A stretch of 64,000 bases of DNA from Gemmatimonadota bacterium. Its GTDB lineage: Bacteria > Latescibacterota > UBA2968 > GCA-2709665. Below the pieces are notes generated by a model. The model was not told the DNA's origin, did not search any database, and worked only from the letters and a program-made list of their open reading frames with translations. The position numbers were made by a program, and so were the translations under genes. The stretch spans positions 236,554 through 300,553 of the forward strand of contig JAPPNU010000017.1 of NCBI GenBank assembly GCA_028873695.1, given 5' to 3'. Below, piece by piece: positions 60,807 to 64,000 of this stretch; the stretch's first letter is position 1; every line of letters starts with the position of its first letter.

Positions 60807-62891
60807 CTATGCCAACAAAACGCGGTCCGTTTCGCCCCACGCGGTTACGGTAGCAACGACCTGACCGTCGACCACCTCGCCATGGACCGACCCGTCCGAA
60901 CAATCTCCCGACGCCATCAGCACGAGAAACCGGGACTGTTCGCCTGCGCCGGCGTCCTGCACCAGTCTGGCATGGAAGACCGGCGCCTTCTGGGCCGACA
61001 TATCCGGTTGATAGCTCAGCGGGACCATGCTCGGACCCCAACCCAACTCCACGCTTCGGATCGATTCGGACCACGCGGGCACCAGCCTGACGCCGGGAGC
61101 ACCCTCGCTGACAACCGTGCGATTGCCCGCCTCGCGCAGTTCGTCCGGGCAGCGCAACGACCAGCGAAGCGTGCGCGGGGCCTCGCTGTGTGCGGCATCC
61201 AGCAGGTCGTATATCAAAAAGTACCTCCCCTTTTTCAAGAGTACCGTGCGTTCGTGCCGTACGCCCTTCGAGCGCATGTATCCCTCGTGCGAGACGCGAA
61301 TAAGGGTCTCTTCGTCCGTATCCCGCCAGTCGATCAGCCGGCCCCAGATCCGCCGCTTGTTGCCCGGTCGCCAGAGTTCCTGGTCGTCCCCGTCGATCCA
61401 GACCGTATTCTGTCCCCGCGTGCCGTAGTACCATGGCATGTAGTCCGGATCGCTGTACGCGAACGGAGAACCCGGAGACAGCGCCGCGGGGCGCCCCTTC
61501 ACCCAGGCCGAAAACGAAGCCTGCGCGCCGTAGGCGTGACCGCCTTCGGGATGCCCGAAGTCCAGCACCAGGACGTTTGCGTCCCCGTCCCACCCGTCGC
61601 GAAGCACGGCGATGCCGGAATCGGGAAACAGCCGTGAGTCGGGCGCGGACGCCTGAACGGACACCCCATCGGGTTTGGGCACGCAAAGGTCGTTCAGTAT
61701 CGTATTGCCCCACCCCACGCCGCCCTTCTGGACCGGCACGAGATCCGGATGGTACCCGCGGTCGATGTGCCACTGCAGAACGGGATCCTTGAAGAAGGCG
61801 TTTCCGGCGGCCAGAAACGCCGGCCAGTCCTGTGCGTAAACCGCCGAATTGATGGCCGGCGTGAACCCGTCCGGCGTGACGATTTCGGCGAGGAAGCGGT
61901 GCATCGCGAGAAAGCGAGTCCGGAACGGCTCCGTATCGTAGAAACTCGGCAGCCCGCGGCGGGCAAGGATCATCTGCAGCGTGGCGAAGGAACGGATGAC
62001 GGTCTTATGGTACTGCGTGCATATTTCCTTCTGAAGTCCGTCCGGATACACCTGGTTCAGGAGCAGCACGTCCTGGATCTGCCGAGCGGTCTCAAGCCAG
62101 TTTTCCGCGGATTCCCATTCCGGAAGCAGCGCGCCCACGCCGCCCAACCCCCCGCTTCCTGACGAGATAAAGTTCAGCTGCTGCTGCCATTCCACCGCCG
62201 TCTGAGACGCCACCTGCCCGTACAGGTGCCGCGCCAGGCGCCAGATCATGATGGAAGTGGCCCGGCAATCTTCCACGGTCCAGTCCGGATGGCCGCGCAG
62301 CGCGTACAGCGCCTCGCCGAGCGCCTTCAGCTTCAGCCCCACGGAAAGCGTGTTCCAGACTGCATAGAACCCGCCTTCCTCCTCGCCACGCCCCATCACG
62401 AGCGCTTCGTCCCGGATGTCGTCCATCTGTTCGAAGTAGCTTCGCAAACAGTCCCCGACCGCGCGGACGTACTTGCCTTCGCCGGTCAGCACCGCCGCCC
62501 GGATCGGCCACCTCAGGAAGAACATGTAGTGTATCCCACCCCAGTTCGACGTCCTGTGCGGATTCGCGTTCCAGTCCAGGCCGACCCCCGGCACGTAGTC
62601 CACCGTACCCTCGCCGTAGATCATCTTCCCGTCGATCAGGAGATCCGACTGTTCGATCCACACGCGCGCCAGCCCCGGCCAATGCGTGCGAATCGTATGG
62701 CCGAACCGCTCCGAATCGAAGTGCCACGTGGGCTCCGTCCTGCCGGCCAGATAGCCGCGCCAGGCGCGCCACGCGGCCGCTTCATCCGCCGGATCGGACA
62801 CGTCGTCGGGCAGGTTCAGACCTGCAATTCCGCGGTTTACCTGCCCCCAGAATTCCCCGGCTACATACACAGGGTATTCAATTTGGCTCAC
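60807..62891 (-). CDS. Heparinase II/III-like protein
   Basis: A 694-residue protein. The N-terminal two thirds form an alpha/alpha toroid (about 60-410) with the active-site region LQKEICTQYHKTVIRS; the C-terminal beta-sandwich has FGHPEGGHAYGAQASFSAWV with the conserved His, as in polysaccharide lyases of families 12, 15, 17 and 21. These enzymes eliminate uronic-acid-containing glycans such as heparan, alginate or oligoalginate. No signal peptide, so an intracellular oligosaccharide lyase is likelier. It starts with GTG 62891, five bases after GGAGGG, and heads the seven-gene operon. Confidence 0.9.
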   Translation of the reverse strand: MSQIEYPVYVAGEFWGQVNRGIAGLNLPDDVSDPADEAAAWRAWRGYLAGRTEPTWHFDSERFGHTIRTHWPGLARVWIEQSDLLIDGKMIYGEGTVDYVPGVGLDWNANPHRTSNWGGIHYMFFLRWPIRAAVLTGEGKYVRAVGDCLRSYFEQMDDIRDEALVMGRGEEEGGFYAVWNTLSVGLKLKALGEALYALRGHPDWTVEDCRATSIMIWRLARHLYGQVASQTAVEWQQQLNFISSGSGGLGGVGALLPEWESAENWLETARQIQDVLLLNQVYPDGLQKEICTQYHKTVIRSFATLQMILARRGLPSFYDTEPFRTRFLAMHRFLAEIVTPDGFTPAINSAVYAQDWPAFLAAGNAFFKDPVLQWHIDRGYHPDLVPVQKGGVGWGNTILNDLCVPKPDGVSVQASAPDSRLFPDSGIAVLRDGWDGDANVLVLDFGHPEGGHAYGAQASFSAWVKGRPAALSPGSPFAYSDPDYMPWYYGTRGQNTVWIDGDDQELWRPGNKRRIWGRLIDWRDTDEETLIRVSHEGYMRSKGVRHERTVLLKKGRYFLIYDLLDAAHSEAPRTLRWSLRCPDELREAGNRTVVSEGAPGVRLVPAWSESIRSVELGWGPSMVPLSYQPDMSAQKAPVFHARLVQDAGAGEQSRFLVLMASGDCSDGSVHGEVVDGQVVATVTAWGETDRVLLA

Positions 62892-63049
62892 CTTACCCTC
62901 CTTCAGGTGTTTTCACTTGTAATTCCGGTTTCCAACTCTACCTGAACATCCTGTCTCTTCCCGCCGGATTCCTTGACACCGCCGCGGGTTTTGGTTAATT
63001 TAAGTGCCTGCAATTCCGGAAAAATGGCGTTTCGGACGATTGAAACGGT

Positions 63050-63126
63050 GCGGATGTGGCTCAACTGGATAGAGCACCTGGCTACGGACCAGGCGGTTCC
63101 GGGTTCGAATCCTGGCATCCGCACCA
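63050..63126 (+). tRNA. tRNA-Arg (ACG anticodon)
   Basis: GCGGATG (63050-63056) pairs with CATCCGC; the D arm is GCTC...GAGC, the anticodon arm CCTGG-CTACGGA-CCAGG has the anticodon ACG, and the T arm CCGGG-TTCGAAT-CCTGG has one weak pair. The CCA end is encoded (63124-63126). A wobble A34 is normally modified to inosine and reads CGU, CGC and CGA codons. A terminator follows directly. Confidence 0.97.
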
Positions 63127-63136
63127 TATAAAAACG

Positions 63137-63168
63137 GGAAGTTGGGAGCCATTCTCAACTTCCTTTTT
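63137..63168 (+). terminator. Intrinsic terminator after tRNA-Arg
   Basis: GGAAGTTG and CAACTTCC form a perfect 8-bp stem around an 11-nt loop, followed by TTTTT. It lies 10 bp after the tRNA CCA end. Confidence 0.9.
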
Positions 63169-63303
63169 CTGTCCTACCCCTGGAAACACATCCACGCAAG
63201 GTACACCCACACTCCTGAATCGCCGTCTACTCCGCTCACGCGGCTTGGCCCAAGATAATACGATCGGCGTTACGGGTCAAGAAGCCGGTTTATCATCGTT
63301 CGT

Positions 63304-63352
63304 CCTGAACACACACAGGCCCCGCGTTTTGCGGGGCCTGTGTGTGTTCAGG
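63304..63352. repeat. Perfect 22-bp hairpin (inverted repeat)
   Basis: Two 22-base arms (63304-63325 and 63331-63352) are perfect inverses, with the loop GTTTT. Stem composition is mixed, with a CCCCGC/GCGGGG base near the loop and alternating CA/TG further out. No T-run follows on either strand. It lies in the gap between tRNA-Arg and the convergent gene ending at 63423. Confidence 0.85.
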
Positions 63353-63422
63353 TATGAGATACGCTATACGAGTCCGCAGTGCCTCTTCAACTAAGGAATT
63401 CCGGCCGATCGTCCATTCTCCG

Positions 63423-64000
63423 TTAATGTTCCAGGTGACACACGATGGGCGGGGGCGGTGTTCCGAACGAACGTACCGCGGGCCGCTTTGAGGCGCCGGT
63501 GCCCTTGACCCGCGACAACCCGTCCATCGCGATGGTCGCCCTTCCGCCGGTTGCTTCGTAGAAATTGTACCAATCGTCGAATTGGTCTTCGCCCGCGTGG
63601 CTGAACAGGGTCGCGTCGCTGCTGAGCGCCTCCAGGCTCTGCCGGACCGCAGGATAGTCCTCGCTCACCAGCAGGATCACCGCCGCGCGAAAGGCCTTCT
63701 GGGACTGCCTATGGTCGGGCACGCGGCGTCCATGCTCCGTGATGATGTCTTCGATGGTATACGTCCTGACTCGACTCGCCGTGAACGTGCTGTCATTCGA
63801 ACGCCCGGATGGGTTGCGCAGTTGCTCGCCGTCGGCGGCGACCCAAAGGTCGGGCACTTGCTCCGGAGGGATGAGCCCGGCAAGGTACAGCTCGATCGGG
63901 CTGTAGGGTTTGACGTTGGCTGCCCATCCTCTGGTATAGGCGTTCGGGGCGCTGTAACGTCCGCCTCCATTATCCACCAGTTTTGCGATATCAAATCCGC
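63423..64000 (-). CDS. C-terminal part of a large protein, right edge
   Basis: The minus-strand frame is open from the right edge to the stop at 63423; 192 codons are visible. Visible landmarks are NAYTRGWAANVKPYSPIELYL followed by GLIPPEQVPDLW, and later a helical segment with AFRAAVILLVSEDY. The YSPIELYLAGLIPPEQVP segment recalls the conserved YSPLELYLMGL stretch of certain secreted metallopeptidase-like proteins, but no zinc motif is in view. It ends with a Pro-rich PPPPIVCHLEH tail. The start and the function lie outside the window. Confidence 0.6.
   Translation of the reverse strand, partial: GFDIAKLVDNGGGRYSAPNAYTRGWAANVKPYSPIELYLAGLIPPEQVPDLWVAADGEQLRNPSGRSNDSTFTASRVRTYTIEDIITEHGRRVPDHRQSQKAFRAAVILLVSEDYPAVRQSLEALSSDATLFSHAGEDQFDDWYNFYEATGGRATIAMDGLSRVKGTGASKRPAVRSFGTPPPPIVCHLEH

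Noticed and set aside
63304..63352. Standard intrinsic terminator
   Set aside because: The stem is perfect but neither side has a T-run; it is reported as an inverted repeat instead.

Overview
The window is a high-GC bacterial chromosome segment, densely coded, mostly on the minus strand, with genes packed into operons that often overlap by ATGA or GTGA. ExbB/ExbD/TonB, an RND pump with its adaptor and several lipoproteins point to a Gram-negative (two-membrane) cell. Families that come in multiples here (DUF6785-type membrane proteins, Gfo/Idh/MocA oxidoreductases, amidohydrolases, creatininase, PAC2, dockerin-like EF-hand tails, FN3 lipoproteins) are typical of uncultured, heterotrophic, marine or sponge-associated lineages such as Latescibacterota or Poribacteria. 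That placement is inference from gene content; no rRNA is present.

Layout. 1-5276: a PA-IL-like lectin-fold protein, permease and substrate-binding lipoprotein of a NitT/TauT-type importer on the plus strand, facing an ABC ATPase coupled to a DUF6785 membrane protein. 5277-12956: kelch lipoprotein, aldo/keto reductase, DUF971, a lone TonB, TPR protein, SDR, dockerin-like exported protein and a lipoprotein. 12970-30377: a 17-kb minus-strand catabolic array (pseudo-AKR, Gfo/Idh/MocA, tandem amidohydrolase, creatininase, second amidohydrolase, threonine aldolase, PAC2, Gfo/Idh/MocA, MDR dehydrogenase, two DUF6785 transporters, sugar-isomerase TIM barrel, M14 peptidase, phosphosulfolactate-synthase-like protein). 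30583-31249: AbrB/PIN toxin-antitoxin pair. 31449-35284: cobalamin adenosyltransferase and the hpnCDE squalene operon. 35281-42360: threonine synthase, a sigma-54 activator with an atypical receiver, an eight-or-so-FN3 lipoprotein and a small membrane protein. 42814-52155: RDD protein, RND pump and adaptor, ExbD, ExbB, TonB and a processive GT2. 52679-54379: a small protein and an FG-GAP protein. 54439-62891: a seven-gene catabolic operon (heparinase II/III-like, CocE/NonD hydrolase, beta-helix, small protein, nitrilase, two Gfo/Idh/MocA). Then tRNA-Arg(ACG) and the C-terminal part of an exported protein running off the right edge.

The strongest non-coding signals are repeats. Four copies of an exactly 162-bp element with terminal inverted repeats lie in intergenic spaces between 29.4 and 52.5 kb; two carry perfect 3-bp TNA duplications, so they look like non-autonomous IS5/IS1031-type MITEs. 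One has landed exactly in the stop-codon/Shine-Dalgarno junction of two operon genes. A second, older dispersed repeat (about 85-190 bp) occurs at about 5.5, 35.8 and 48.9 kb.

Functionally, the window describes a scavenger: import (ABC, DUF6785, TonB), hydrolysis of carbohydrate- and amide-containing substrates, and redox processing by several Gfo/Idh/MocA enzymes, next to hopanoid/squalene precursor synthesis. The substrates of the two catabolic clusters cannot be read from sequence.
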